DNA of 64,000 nt. Origin: Nocardia salmonicida NBRC 13393 (lineage in GTDB: Bacteria > Actinomycetota > Actinomycetes > Mycobacteriales > Mycobacteriaceae). The notes beneath the pieces are model-generated. The model was not told where the DNA came from, did no database searches, and saw only the letters and a program-made list of their open reading frames with translations. This document shows positions 39,557-48,428 of this stretch, in pieces; within the stretch, counting starts at the first letter, position 1; every line of letters starts with the position of its first letter. A program made the translations under genes and the position numbers. The DNA lies in the NCBI RefSeq assembly GCF_001613085.1, contig NZ_BDBR01000009.1, positions 310,001 through 374,000 on the forward strand, written 5' to 3'.

Positions 39557-39677
39557 GAACTACTCTCCCGTCATGATCCGCCGGGCCTGCCCCGGGGATT
39601 CGGTCGTCGGGTACACAGAGTACTTTCGCAGGGCACACTTACCGTGCCATACCCCGATTACACAGGGAGATCAGCAG

Positions 39678-40970
39678 GTGCGAACTCGGACTCGCGTCGT
39701 TGCCTCGCTCGCTGCCGCCGGTGTGGTGGCGCTGGCCGGGTGCGGTACGGATGTGGACGACATCACCGTCGGCGCCGGAAAGGGTTGGCCCGCAACGCAT
39801 CACGACGGCGGCAATGCGAGCAGCAGTCCGGTGTCGGGTGCGGAGTCGGTGTCGCTGAGCTGGTCACGTCCGGTGGGTGGCCCGATCGCCCAGCCGTTGA
39901 CGATCGGCGCCGACGGCCAGATGTTCGTCACCACGAGCACCGGCAACTGCGCGATCTTCTCCTTCCAGATGCTCACCGGCCGCAAACGCTTCTGCAACCC
40001 GCTCGGACCGTCGACGATCGAAGCGCCGACGGTGCTCGACGGGGTCAGCAATGTCTACGTCGGTGACGACGGCGCGGTGAATTCGTTCAACTACCTCGGC
40101 CAGCCGCGCTGGCGCACCCCCGTCGCGGGCGTCCCGGTGGCCATCCAGTTCACCGGCGACGGCAAGCTGCTGACGGTGACCCAATCCGGCCAGGTCGACG
40201 TGCTCAGCCGTCAGACCGGCGGTCGTGAGGTGCCCACGGTGCAGTTGCTCGGCGAACCCGACTTCCTGAAATACCCGGGCCTCACCCGACCCGCCTCCGG
40301 CGACGGCCTCGACGACTGCCAGGTCGGCGGCCCCCGCTGCGCCGTCGCGAACACCACCGCCGTCGACCCGTCGACCGGCCGTTTCTTCGTCACCGTCTGG
40401 GAGCCGGGCAAGCAGGCCGCCGCCCTGCGCGCGATGCGCTACGGCAACGGCGCCGTGACCCAGGAGTGGAGCGCCGAGATCCTCACCGGTGGCAGCGCGA
40501 CCAGCCCGACCCTGTCCGCCGACGGTGACACCGTCTACATCGGCGACAACAGCAAGCGCCTGATCGCCCTCGACACCGCCGACGGCGCCACCCGCTGGGT
40601 TCAGCCCCTGCCGTGGGCCCCTCGCGGTGGCATCTCCGTCGCGGGCGATCTGATCATCCCGGCGGGCGACGACGGCTACCTGACCGCACTGCGCGACAAC
40701 GGTGACAAGGCCGAGATCGTCTGGGAGCGCAAGGATCTCACCCTCCGCGGCACCCCGGCACAAACCGCGGGCGACATCGGCTACACCGTCGCCGCCATCG
40801 GCGCGGGCCTCAATCTCATCACCTTCGACACCGGCACCGGCAACACCGTCGACTCCGACCCACTTCCGGCGGCCACCGGCACCACCACGGGCACCTCCAT
40901 CGGGCCCGAAGGCGAAGTCGTCGTCGCCACCCGCCTCGGCGAGATCTTCGCCTTCACGCCGGACGCCTGA
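39678..40970 (+). CDS. PQQ-like beta-propeller lipoprotein (Rv3035-like)
   Basis: A 430-residue lipoprotein: lipobox LAGC with Cys22. The mature protein is a seven- or eight-bladed propeller with repeats such as VYVGDDGAVNSFNYLGQPRW and VYIGDNSKRLIALDTADGAT. Start GTG 39678 follows AGGGAGA. Position beside the hexapeptide transferase matches Rv3035-Rv3034c. Such propellers act as scaffolds in envelope complexes, for example BamB. No catalytic residues are evident. Unlike the propeller at 6783-8510, it has no transmembrane helices beyond the signal. Confidence 0.83.
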   Translation: MRTRTRVVASLAAAGVVALAGCGTDVDDITVGAGKGWPATHHDGGNASSSPVSGAESVSLSWSRPVGGPIAQPLTIGADGQMFVTTSTGNCAIFSFQMLTGRKRFCNPLGPSTIEAPTVLDGVSNVYVGDDGAVNSFNYLGQPRWRTPVAGVPVAIQFTGDGKLLTVTQSGQVDVLSRQTGGREVPTVQLLGEPDFLKYPGLTRPASGDGLDDCQVGGPRCAVANTTAVDPSTGRFFVTVWEPGKQAAALRAMRYGNGAVTQEWSAEILTGGSATSPTLSADGDTVYIGDNSKRLIALDTADGATRWVQPLPWAPRGGISVAGDLIIPAGDDGYLTALRDNGDKAEIVWERKDLTLRGTPAQTAGDIGYTVAAIGAGLNLITFDTGTGNTVDSDPLPAATGTTTGTSIGPEGEVVVATRLGEIFAFTPDA

Positions 40971-40980
40971 CCGGGCCACC

Positions 40981-41997
40981 TCAGTACGGGTTGGCTCGGT
41001 CCTGCCAGCGCGCGTCGAGTTCTGTCGCGCGCTGCCGGGTGAAGGAGATGCGCGCGGGGTCGCCGTCGGCGGTGTAGCGCTGGTCCGGGTTCGCGGCGAG
41101 CCAGTCCAGCCAATAGACCGAATCGAACGGGACCGCACCCCGGCCCGATCGGATACGCGGCACCGCGCCGGGGTCGACCGCGCCGTACGGGGCCGGGGCG
41201 GGGTTGGAGCCGACCAGCATCACGGCGTCGAAGCGGTAGGGGGTGCCGTCCCAGGCGCCCGCCGTGGCCAGCGCGTGATCGCGGGGAAAGACGCCGAGCG
41301 GAAGCGCCATTGTGCGTACGGTGACGCCCGGCGCGGCCGTGGTCACCGCGCGCACATTCTGCACGAGTTCGCGCTGCACATTGTCGGCGTTCAGGCTCGC
41401 GAGGTTGGCGTGATCGGCGGTGTGCGCGCCGATTTCGTGGCCGTTGGCGATCAGCCATGGCAGCGCGCGCGGGTCGCCGCCGAAGGGGTCGTTGTTGACG
41501 TAGAAGGTGGCCACCGGCCGGAAGTCCGGGTAGCGGGCGCCGAATTCGGTGAGGATGCCCGCGGCACTGTCCGGGGCCACCGCGCCGGAGTCGGTGAAAC
41601 CGACTTGGCTGCTGGTGGAATCGTCGAAGGTCAGCACCACCGGGTGGGTGCCGGCGGGCAGGTCGAGGTCGCCTGCGATGTATTGCGCGGCGGTCACCGG
41701 GCGATAGTTCTCGCGGTACAGCCGTTCCAGTTCGTCGCGGAACTCCGCCGGGGTCTGGTCGTATTCGCCTGCCGGGTTCGGTGCGATCTGGTGGTACATC
41801 AGCACCGGAACGAATCCCAGTTCGTTGGCGGCGATCTCGGCTGGATTCGGTGGTGCGGGTTTCGCTGTCGTCACGGGCGCGGCCGGTTGACCCGTCGACG
41901 CCGCTTCGTTGTCCACCCCGGCACACGCCGTGAGTGCGGCGGCCAGCGTTACCGCCGACGCGAGCCACAACATTGTGTTCGAACCGCCCATCATCAA
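40981..41997 (-). CDS. Polysaccharide deacetylase lipoprotein (CE4)
   Basis: A 338-residue lipoprotein (lipobox LTAC, Cys25) with a CE4/NodB domain. VPVLMYHQI (63-71) is the first strand motif of PgaB-like deacetylases, TFDDS (123-127) gives the base and metal Asp125-Asp126, and HTADH (192-196) gives metal ligands His192 and His196, so the active site looks complete. CE4 enzymes remove N-acetyl groups from chitin, peptidoglycan or PNAG. It is divergent from a DUF4015 glycosidase-like gene, sharing a 106-base promoter region. ATG 41997 is one of three consecutive ATGs. Confidence 0.86.
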   Translation of the reverse strand: MMMGGSNTMLWLASAVTLAAALTACAGVDNEAASTGQPAAPVTTAKPAPPNPAEIAANELGFVPVLMYHQIAPNPAGEYDQTPAEFRDELERLYRENYRPVTAAQYIAGDLDLPAGTHPVVLTFDDSTSSQVGFTDSGAVAPDSAAGILTEFGARYPDFRPVATFYVNNDPFGGDPRALPWLIANGHEIGAHTADHANLASLNADNVQRELVQNVRAVTTAAPGVTVRTMALPLGVFPRDHALATAGAWDGTPYRFDAVMLVGSNPAPAPYGAVDPGAVPRIRSGRGAVPFDSVYWLDWLAANPDQRYTADGDPARISFTRQRATELDARWQDRANPY

Positions 41998-42103
41998 TGC
42001 GATATTACGCCGCGGCGACGGATTACAGTCGATCTATCGATACCGAGTACACCCTGTCGGAACTGCGAAATAGTTGGCGCGTCAATGTTTTTGGAAGGCG
42101 GTG

Positions 42104-43468
42104 TTGACGTTGGGATTGCAGCTCCGATGGGCCGATCGACGGCGATGGATGGCCCCGGTGATCGGTGTCGGTCTCGCGGCGCTGGTCGTCTCCCTGGTGG
42201 CCGGATTCGCACTGAGTAGATCGGCCGAGTTGCCGTCCGCGGACACCGTGCCGCCGACGCTCCGGATGGCGCCGCCCGAGCCCGTGAGCTCCTATCGTGC
42301 GCCGGTCGTGGTGCGCGGCACCGCCGTCGACGCGGTGCGCGTATCCATCGGACCGGATTCGGTGGTCCCCGCCGCCGACGGGACATTCGAGCTCTCGGTG
42401 CGATGGGCCCCGGCTTTCGAGGTCGTCGCGGTGGACGCCCAGGGCAATCAGGCCGGCAGCACCCTGGTCACACAGAGCACCCTGCCGAGGATGCGCGCGG
42501 TGCACGTCACCGCGCACGCCTGGTCGCACGAGGGCCTGCGCGAAGCTGTCCTCGACCTCGCCCGCGAAGGCCGTATCGATACCGTGCAGCTCGATATCAA
42601 AGACGAGGACGGCGTGGTCGGTTACGCCTCCCAGGTACCACTGGCTGTCGAATCCGGCGCCACCGCAGCGATTTACGATGCCCCGGCCGCCCTCCGGCAA
42701 TTGCACGACATGGGCCTGCAGGTGGTCGGCCGCATCGTCGCGTTCCGCGACCCGACTCTCGCGAGCTGGGCCTGGCACAACGGACGGCCCGACTGGGTTG
42801 TCCAGAATCCTTCCGGGCAGCCCTATTCCAGCCACTACGGCCCGGTCGCGTTCACCAATTTCGCCGATCCCGAAGTGCGGCAATACAACATCGCTCTCGC
42901 GGTGGAAGCCGCACAGCTCGGCTTCGACGGCATCATGTACGACTACGTCCGCCGCCCGGACGGCAGCCTGACCAGCATGAATTTCGCCGGACTCGCCACC
43001 ACGCCCGCCACCGCGGTCGCGGACTTCCTCGCCGAGAGCCGCTACCCCGTGCACCTGGCGGGCGCGCACCTGAGCGCCGCGGTCTACGGAATCGCCTCCA
43101 CCCGCCCCGACGAGATCGCCCAGGACATCCCCCTGATGTCGCGCAGCGTCGACTTCGTGGCGCCCATGATCTACCCATCGCATTGGGGCCCCGGCGAATA
43201 CGGCGTCGCGAACCCCAACGCCCAGCCCTACGACATCGTCTTCCGCTCACTGCAGGACTTCCGAGCGGCCACCGCGGGCACCAGCGCGAAAGTAGCCCCC
43301 TGGCTCCAAGACTTCAGCCTCGGCGTCACCTACGGCGACGCCGAACTCCGCGCCCAGATCGACGCCACCCGAGACGCGGGCATAGACAGCTTCTTCCTCT
43401 GGAACGCCGCCACCCGCTACCACGGCGGCGGCCTTGCCTCCACCCTTCCTGAGCCGCCCCGCAGGTGA
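42104..43468 (+). CDS. Membrane-anchored glycoside hydrolase-like protein (DUF4015)
   Basis: About 454 residues: one N-terminal signal-anchor helix (MAPVIGVGLAALVVSLVAGF), a small beta domain (about 45-125), then a TIM-barrel of the DUF4015/PF13200 type. Diagnostic stretches are TVQLDIKDEDGVVGY, GFDGIMYDYVRRPDG and SVDFVAPMIYPSHWGPGEYG; the acidic residues in them are likely catalytic. Starts are uncertain: GGAAGG at 42093-42098 favours TTG 42104 or 42110, and ATG 42149 would remove most of the basic leader. It is divergent from the CE4 lipoprotein, suggesting joint action on one extracellular polysaccharide. Confidence 0.8.
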   Translation: MTLGLQLRWADRRRWMAPVIGVGLAALVVSLVAGFALSRSAELPSADTVPPTLRMAPPEPVSSYRAPVVVRGTAVDAVRVSIGPDSVVPAADGTFELSVRWAPAFEVVAVDAQGNQAGSTLVTQSTLPRMRAVHVTAHAWSHEGLREAVLDLAREGRIDTVQLDIKDEDGVVGYASQVPLAVESGATAAIYDAPAALRQLHDMGLQVVGRIVAFRDPTLASWAWHNGRPDWVVQNPSGQPYSSHYGPVAFTNFADPEVRQYNIALAVEAAQLGFDGIMYDYVRRPDGSLTSMNFAGLATTPATAVADFLAESRYPVHLAGAHLSAAVYGIASTRPDEIAQDIPLMSRSVDFVAPMIYPSHWGPGEYGVANPNAQPYDIVFRSLQDFRAATAGTSAKVAPWLQDFSLGVTYGDAELRAQIDATRDAGIDSFFLWNAATRYHGGGLASTLPEPPRR

Positions 43469-43508
43469 ACGCCCCAGGATCTCGCACATCCGCTGAGCGG
43501 TCGTAGAA

Positions 43509-45458
43509 CTACTCGACCGGCTCCGTCGCAGTGACCTCGGCCTGTTTGGGGGCCGCGGGAACCCACTCGCGCAGAGGTTGCACCACCGATCCGTAGAAGG
43601 CGTCGGTGGCGGTCGTGACGCTGGCGATGAAGCTGGCCGCGGTGCCGGAACGTTTGCTGCCCATCGGGAAGGTCTGTTCGAGGGTGAACGAGACGATCGG
43701 GCTGGTACGGCCGTCGATGAGTGACTTGGGGGTGGTGCGGACGGTGTCGAGGAATTCGCAGGTTTCGTTGCCACGTTCGGCGAAGACGGCTTCGACCTGG
43801 ACGCGGCCCGACGCGTCGGTGAGCTGCTTGGTCAGCCAGGACACCCGCCGGGCCTGGGTGCCTTCGTCAGGTGCGGCGATGGTGGTGCGGCAGCGGACCT
43901 TGTTGGTACGCACATCAGCGATGACGGTGAGGTCGCCAGCGGTTTCGGGGATACGGAGGACGGCTTCGAACGAACCGTCGGTGGCCAACCGGTCGGCCAC
44001 GGCGGCGGCGCGCGCCGCCGGATCGGACTGGAACTTGCGGGCGAGAACATGCTTGACCTCGACGCCGAGCTCGGCCGTGAGTCGCAATGCGAGGTGCCTG
44101 CACAGCGCTACCCACGTGTCGGCGACCGTCAGCGCTTTCGCATCGCCCGCCCGCAGGGTGCCCTGGGTGACGGAGTCACGGACTGTGACCCAGTGCCTGC
44201 CCATGTCGACGAACTCGGCTGCGCCCGAACGGGGATGGTCGAGGAAACGCAGGAACTCGGCGAGAATCCACGCTTGCAGGGCGTCGTCGATGCCACCGTG
44301 CGTGGCGAGCATGCGCGCCTCGTGGGCCACTTCGGCCCACGACAGATGGCGCAGTGCGACCTTCGTCAGCTTGCGGCGGTCCACTTGGACAGGCAGTTCG
44401 CCCGGCCCGGCGGGGATGTCGTTGGACAGGCTGACGACGGCGTCGTACTTCTTTCGCCGCGCGACATCGAGGTAGCTCTCCAACTGATCACGCCGGAGCT
44501 TGCCGTTACCCGTCTTCACTTCCAGCAGACCGGTCCACTGCTTGGCGCCGCGACTCACCTTCAGCACCGCATCCGGGATGACCTTGGTATCACCCGTTTC
44601 GTACTGCACTTCGAAGTAGCCCTCGAAAGCCCCTGCGGGCGCGCCCATCCGGGCACAGATGGCGCGGGCGAATGGCCGGACGGCCTGCATGGTGGCGATG
44701 AGCGCGGAGGTGGTGCGCCGCTCCTGCTCCTCACCCGCTCCCACCCCGATGACCGAGAACAGGCGAGCTGGTTGCCAGGCGTCGGATTCGGCCTGCCGGA
44801 ATTCGATCGGTCTGGTTTTGCGCACCACGCGCCTGGTGGTCACCACGCCACGAGCCGGTGCCTGAACCGCCCGTGACTCGGGAGTAACGACTTCCGGCTC
44901 CGCTGTCTCGACGGCCGCGGGTTCGGGGTCCTCGACCGCGACACCGAAATCGGTGGCGAGCCCGCACAATCCCGAATCCCATCCCTGCCCGACGGCGCGC
45001 ACCTTCCAGCTGCCGTCCCGTCGATATATCTCGCCGAACACGAACGCCGACTCTGTATCCGCGTCGGCGGTGAGATATTCGGCCAGCGAGTGTCCGGCGG
45101 GATCCATGACGTGGAACGCGAGTTTGCCCAGCGCCCCGAAGGTGCCTTCGCCGACGCTGCCCGCCAGCGCAATGGTGTGTACGTGTGCGGGAACCGCCGA
45201 CAGCTCGATCGAGATTCTGGCCTGTTTTCCCTCCTCGGTGGCGCTCGTCCCGAGGAAACGCACTGAGCCGTCGGATGATTCGGTCTGGTTGTAGAAGACG
45301 AAATCAGCATCGGATCCGACGCGCCGATCGACGCCGAGTAGCAGCGCGGAGGCGTCGACCTCGAGCTCGGGTTCCGGCCAGCCGATCACGATGTCGATGC
45401 GGTCGACATCCTCGGGAAGCGGAATGTTCTGGCCCTTGGACAGCAGTGGAGACGTCAC
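43509..45458 (-). CDS. TerD-domain protein fused to a PD-(D/E)XK nuclease-like region
   Basis: A 649-residue fusion. Residues 1-185 are a TerD stress domain (LEVDASALLLGVDRRVGSDA, FVFYNQTESSDGSVRF, AFVFGEIYRRDGSWKVRAVG) with its Ca-binding acidic pattern. After a Pro/Glu/Val linker, residues about 230-430 contain IPDAVL (294-299), LLEVKTGNG (311-319) and QLESYLDVARRKKYDA (325-340): the Asp, Glu-x-Lys and Gln of a PD-(D/E)XK nuclease fold (Asp296, Glu313, Lys315, Gln325). The remainder is unrecognised. TerD proteins act in tellurite, phage and stress responses. Nucleic-acid cleavage triggered by stress or calcium is an attractive inference. A 13-bp palindrome lies 127 bases upstream. Confidence 0.78.
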   Translation of the reverse strand: MTSPLLSKGQNIPLPEDVDRIDIVIGWPEPELEVDASALLLGVDRRVGSDADFVFYNQTESSDGSVRFLGTSATEEGKQARISIELSAVPAHVHTIALAGSVGEGTFGALGKLAFHVMDPAGHSLAEYLTADADTESAFVFGEIYRRDGSWKVRAVGQGWDSGLCGLATDFGVAVEDPEPAAVETAEPEVVTPESRAVQAPARGVVTTRRVVRKTRPIEFRQAESDAWQPARLFSVIGVGAGEEQERRTTSALIATMQAVRPFARAICARMGAPAGAFEGYFEVQYETGDTKVIPDAVLKVSRGAKQWTGLLEVKTGNGKLRRDQLESYLDVARRKKYDAVVSLSNDIPAGPGELPVQVDRRKLTKVALRHLSWAEVAHEARMLATHGGIDDALQAWILAEFLRFLDHPRSGAAEFVDMGRHWVTVRDSVTQGTLRAGDAKALTVADTWVALCRHLALRLTAELGVEVKHVLARKFQSDPAARAAAVADRLATDGSFEAVLRIPETAGDLTVIADVRTNKVRCRTTIAAPDEGTQARRVSWLTKQLTDASGRVQVEAVFAERGNETCEFLDTVRTTPKSLIDGRTSPIVSFTLEQTFPMGSKRSGTAASFIASVTTATDAFYGSVVQPLREWVPAAPKQAEVTATEPVE

Positions 45459-45584
45459 AGTGGCGGTTCACCCTTCGATGGTCGGCAGTCAGTCGCAAGG
45501 CTGATGCAGCCGACCCACTCGCTGACCCCCTTGCCGCACACCGCGATTCCGGGCGGTGCCGAGGGTTGTCGGCGGTGAAACCTA

Positions 45585-45597
45585 CTGTGTTACACAG
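45585..45597. promoter_or_regulatory. Palindrome CTGTGT-T-ACACAG upstream of the TerD-nuclease gene
   Basis: A perfect 13-base palindrome in the 175-base gap ahead of the TerD-fusion gene. It fits an operator for a dimeric regulator. No cognate gene is adjacent. Confidence 0.4.
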
Positions 45598-45633
45598 ATC
45601 ACGTTTGAAGTATTCGGCGAATGGTAATCGGGC

Positions 45634-46887
45634 TTACTTCGGATCTCGTTCCGGGAGTGGGCGTTCCACGATGTCGGGGCGGCCGAGGGAGGTGCGGACC
45701 CGGCGTTTGGCGGCGGAGTAGACCTGGGCGGTTTCGGCGGCTACTACGTCCCAGGCGAAGTCGGCGGTGAGGCGTTCGCGGGCCGTGCGGGCGCGTGCCT
45801 GGGCGGTGGCCGGGTCGTCGAGGACGGCGCGGGTGGCGTCGACCAGGCCGTCGATGTCGGCGGGGGCGAAGGAGGCGCCGGTGACGCCGTCGATCACGGC
45901 TTCGCCGAGGCCGCCCGCGGTGGAGGCGATCAGCGGGACGCCCGCGGCGGCGGCTTCCAGGGCGACGATGCCGAAGGGCTCGTAGCGGCTCGGCAGGACG
46001 ATGGCGTCGGCGCCGTGCAGCCAGCCGAGCAGTTCTTCGTGGCCGAGGCTGCCGACGAAATGGACGGCGCGGGCGACGCGGTGCACGCGGGCGCGTTCAC
46101 GCAGCCACTCGAACTGGGTGCCGATGCCGGCGATGGTGAGCGTGGTGCCGGGGTGGGCGCGGCGGATGCGGGGGAGCGCGGCGATCGCGTCCTGCACGCC
46201 CTTCTCGTACTCGAGGCGGCCGACGTAGAGCAGACGCGGCGGACCGGAGCGTGGCGCGCGGGGACGGAAGGTCCACGAGCCGACGTCGATACCGTTGCGG
46301 ATCACCGTGATCGGGGGAAGTTCGGGTCCGTAGAGGCGGTCGACCTCGTCCTGCATGGAGGTCGAGCAGGTGATGAGCTGATCGGATTCGTTGGTCAGCC
46401 ACCACTCGACCGAGTGAACCTGCTTGTTGACCCGGCCCGAGACCCAGCCGCTGTGCCGCCCGGCCTCGGTGGCGTGGATCGTCGAGACGAGCGGCACGTC
46501 GTAGTACTCGGCGAGCGCGATCGAGGGGTGCGCGACGAGCCAGTCGTGCGCGTGCACCACATCGGGCGTCCAGCCCTCGCCCACGCCGGGCTTGCCCAGT
46601 GCCACCCCGGCACGCACCATCGCGTGCCCCATCGCCAGCGTCCAGGCGAGCATGTCCTCGCCGAAGTCGAAGCAGGGCGGGTCCTCGGCCACCGCGACGA
46701 CGAGCACGCCGTCGGCGATGTAGGAGTGCGTGGGGTGGCTGACCGAGTCGGTGCCCGTCGGCCGGCGTGCCAGGACGACGACCTCGTGACCGGCCGCGGC
46801 CAGCTCGACGGCCAGGTGATGCACATGCCGACCGAGCCCACCGACCACGACCGGCGGGTACTCCCACGACACCATCAAAATCTTCAT
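45634..46887 (-). CDS. GT4 alpha-1,4-glucosyltransferase (Rv3032-like)
   Basis: A 417-residue glycogen-synthase-like glycosyltransferase. MKILMVSWEYPPVVVGGLGR is the N-terminal donor-loop motif, and PSRYEPFGIVALEAAAAG holds the E-x7-E pair of the GT4 C-terminal domain. In mycobacteria Rv3032 elongates alpha-1,4 glucan, including intracellular 6-O-methylglucose lipopolysaccharide (MGLP). Its ATG overlaps the stop of the GH57 gene by 4 bases, and the methyltransferase precedes that, the same three-gene order as Rv3030-Rv3032. Expected donor: UDP- or ADP-glucose, in the cytoplasm. Confidence 0.92.
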   Translation of the reverse strand: MKILMVSWEYPPVVVGGLGRHVHHLAVELAAAGHEVVVLARRPTGTDSVSHPTHSYIADGVLVVAVAEDPPCFDFGEDMLAWTLAMGHAMVRAGVALGKPGVGEGWTPDVVHAHDWLVAHPSIALAEYYDVPLVSTIHATEAGRHSGWVSGRVNKQVHSVEWWLTNESDQLITCSTSMQDEVDRLYGPELPPITVIRNGIDVGSWTFRPRAPRSGPPRLLYVGRLEYEKGVQDAIAALPRIRRAHPGTTLTIAGIGTQFEWLRERARVHRVARAVHFVGSLGHEELLGWLHGADAIVLPSRYEPFGIVALEAAAAGVPLIASTAGGLGEAVIDGVTGASFAPADIDGLVDATRAVLDDPATAQARARTARERLTADFAWDVVAAETAQVYSAAKRRVRTSLGRPDIVERPLPERDPK

Positions 46888-48428
46888 GCGGATCCTTCAA
46901 CGGCGGCCGACGGGACAGCGGTCGGCAACCGCCGCGCGTCCAGACCAGGGAAGAATCCGTCGGCCATCGCCCATCCTGCCGCGAGACGGGTCGCTTTGGC
47001 GAACTGTCCGGCGCCGATCGCCTCGGCGAGCTCGCGGACGGCGTGCGCGTGTTCGTGCGCCCGGTCGCGGGCGTACCCGGCGGCGGAGTCCTTGCTGACC
47101 ATGAACGCCCAGTCGCTGGACACGGTGAGGATCGCCTCACGCAGCAACTGATCGGCGACCGGGTCGCGCAGGGAGCCGTCGCGACGCACCTTGTCGAGGG
47201 TGTCCAGCGCCAGGCGAACGATGTCGGCGTTGAGCTCGACGAGGTCGGCCACCTGGTCGCCCGCCCACACCCGCCAGTCCTTGCCGGAACCCCACGAGGA
47301 GTCGTTGAGCTGCACGGGTTCGCCGACGAAGCCGTGCTCGCGGGCATCGGCGAGGGTGCCGACCCGCACGCCCGCTTCGGGCAGCGCGCGCAGCACCTGC
47401 TCGAGCCATTGCGGCCCCTCGTGCCACCAGTGCCCGAACAGTTCGGTGTCGAAAGCGGCCACCACGAGGGCGGGCCTGCCGATCCGCGCGGACTCCTCGA
47501 TCAGCCGCGCGCGGACGGTCTCGACGAAATCGGCGACGTCGCGGGTGACCGCTTCGGTCGCCAGTTCGGGATCGTAAGGGGCCTTGTCAGGACCGTCGAC
47601 GGTCTTGCCGGTGACGCGGGAGGGTTTGAGCCCGGTCGCGTGGTCGTAGTGATGGAAATCGCGGTAGGCGCTCTGGCCGGGGTAGCCCTGTTTCGGCGAC
47701 CAGACCCGGTAACTCACGGCCAGGTCGCGCCCGAAGGCGAGGACCTCGGAATCGCGGACCGGCCTGCCGAGCGAGGTGTCACCGCGCAGCGACGGACCGT
47801 CGACCATGAAGTGGGTGATGCCCGCGGCGTCGTAACCGCGTTCCATGCCGGGGGTGTAGCCGCATTCCGGCGCCCAGATGCCCGTCGGCGTGGTGCCCCA
47901 GCGCAGTCGCGCGTCGGCCAGGCCCTCGGTGAGCTGGAACTGGCGCAGGCGCGGGTCGAGCAGCGGCTGGAACGGGTGCGCGAGGGGCCCGCCGAGGAGC
48001 TCGATCGCGTCGGCGTCGATCAGCGAACGCCATACCGGCGAACCGCCGTGCTTCCAGTTCTGTTCGAAATCGGCCAGCGCTGTCGCGGCGAGCCGATGTT
48101 CGTGACGACCCAGCGCCACGTTGCCCGACATCGACGCCTCATCGGCGCGCAACTGCCAGTTGCCCAGCCAGTGGTGCATGCCCGCGAGGCAGTGCGGATC
48201 GTCGAGCTGCGCGGCGAGCACCGGCGTGATGCCGAGGCTGAGCAGATGCGAACGTCCTTCGGCGGCAAGGTTTTTCAGCGCCCGAACCAGCGGCAGATAG
48301 GACGCGGCCCAGGACTGGTAGAGCCATTCCTCGCCGACCGGCCAGCGCCCGTGATGGGCGAGCCAGGGCAAGTGGGAGTGCAGGACCAGCGTGAACTGAC
48401 CCGGCACGGCGGAGCGGGAATCGGTCAA
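46884..48428 (-). CDS. GH57 alpha-glucan branching-type enzyme (Rv3031-like)
   Basis: A 514-residue GH57 enzyme. LVLHSHLPWLAHHG is the N-terminal conserved region, GIWAPECGYTPGMERGYD holds the nucleophile Glu, and AFDTELFGHWWHEG the acid/base Asp; a helical C-terminal domain follows. GH57 branching enzymes form alpha-1,6 links; Rv3031 serves MGLP synthesis. The start is TTG 48428, overlapping the stop of the methyltransferase gene (TTGA); the open frame further upstream is an Arg-rich shadow of that gene. Coupling on both sides shows a tight three-gene unit. Confidence 0.9.
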   Translation of the reverse strand: MTDSRSAVPGQFTLVLHSHLPWLAHHGRWPVGEEWLYQSWAASYLPLVRALKNLAAEGRSHLLSLGITPVLAAQLDDPHCLAGMHHWLGNWQLRADEASMSGNVALGRHEHRLAATALADFEQNWKHGGSPVWRSLIDADAIELLGGPLAHPFQPLLDPRLRQFQLTEGLADARLRWGTTPTGIWAPECGYTPGMERGYDAAGITHFMVDGPSLRGDTSLGRPVRDSEVLAFGRDLAVSYRVWSPKQGYPGQSAYRDFHHYDHATGLKPSRVTGKTVDGPDKAPYDPELATEAVTRDVADFVETVRARLIEESARIGRPALVVAAFDTELFGHWWHEGPQWLEQVLRALPEAGVRVGTLADAREHGFVGEPVQLNDSSWGSGKDWRVWAGDQVADLVELNADIVRLALDTLDKVRRDGSLRDPVADQLLREAILTVSSDWAFMVSKDSAAGYARDRAHEHAHAVRELAEAIGAGQFAKATRLAAGWAMADGFFPGLDARRLPTAVPSAAVEGSA

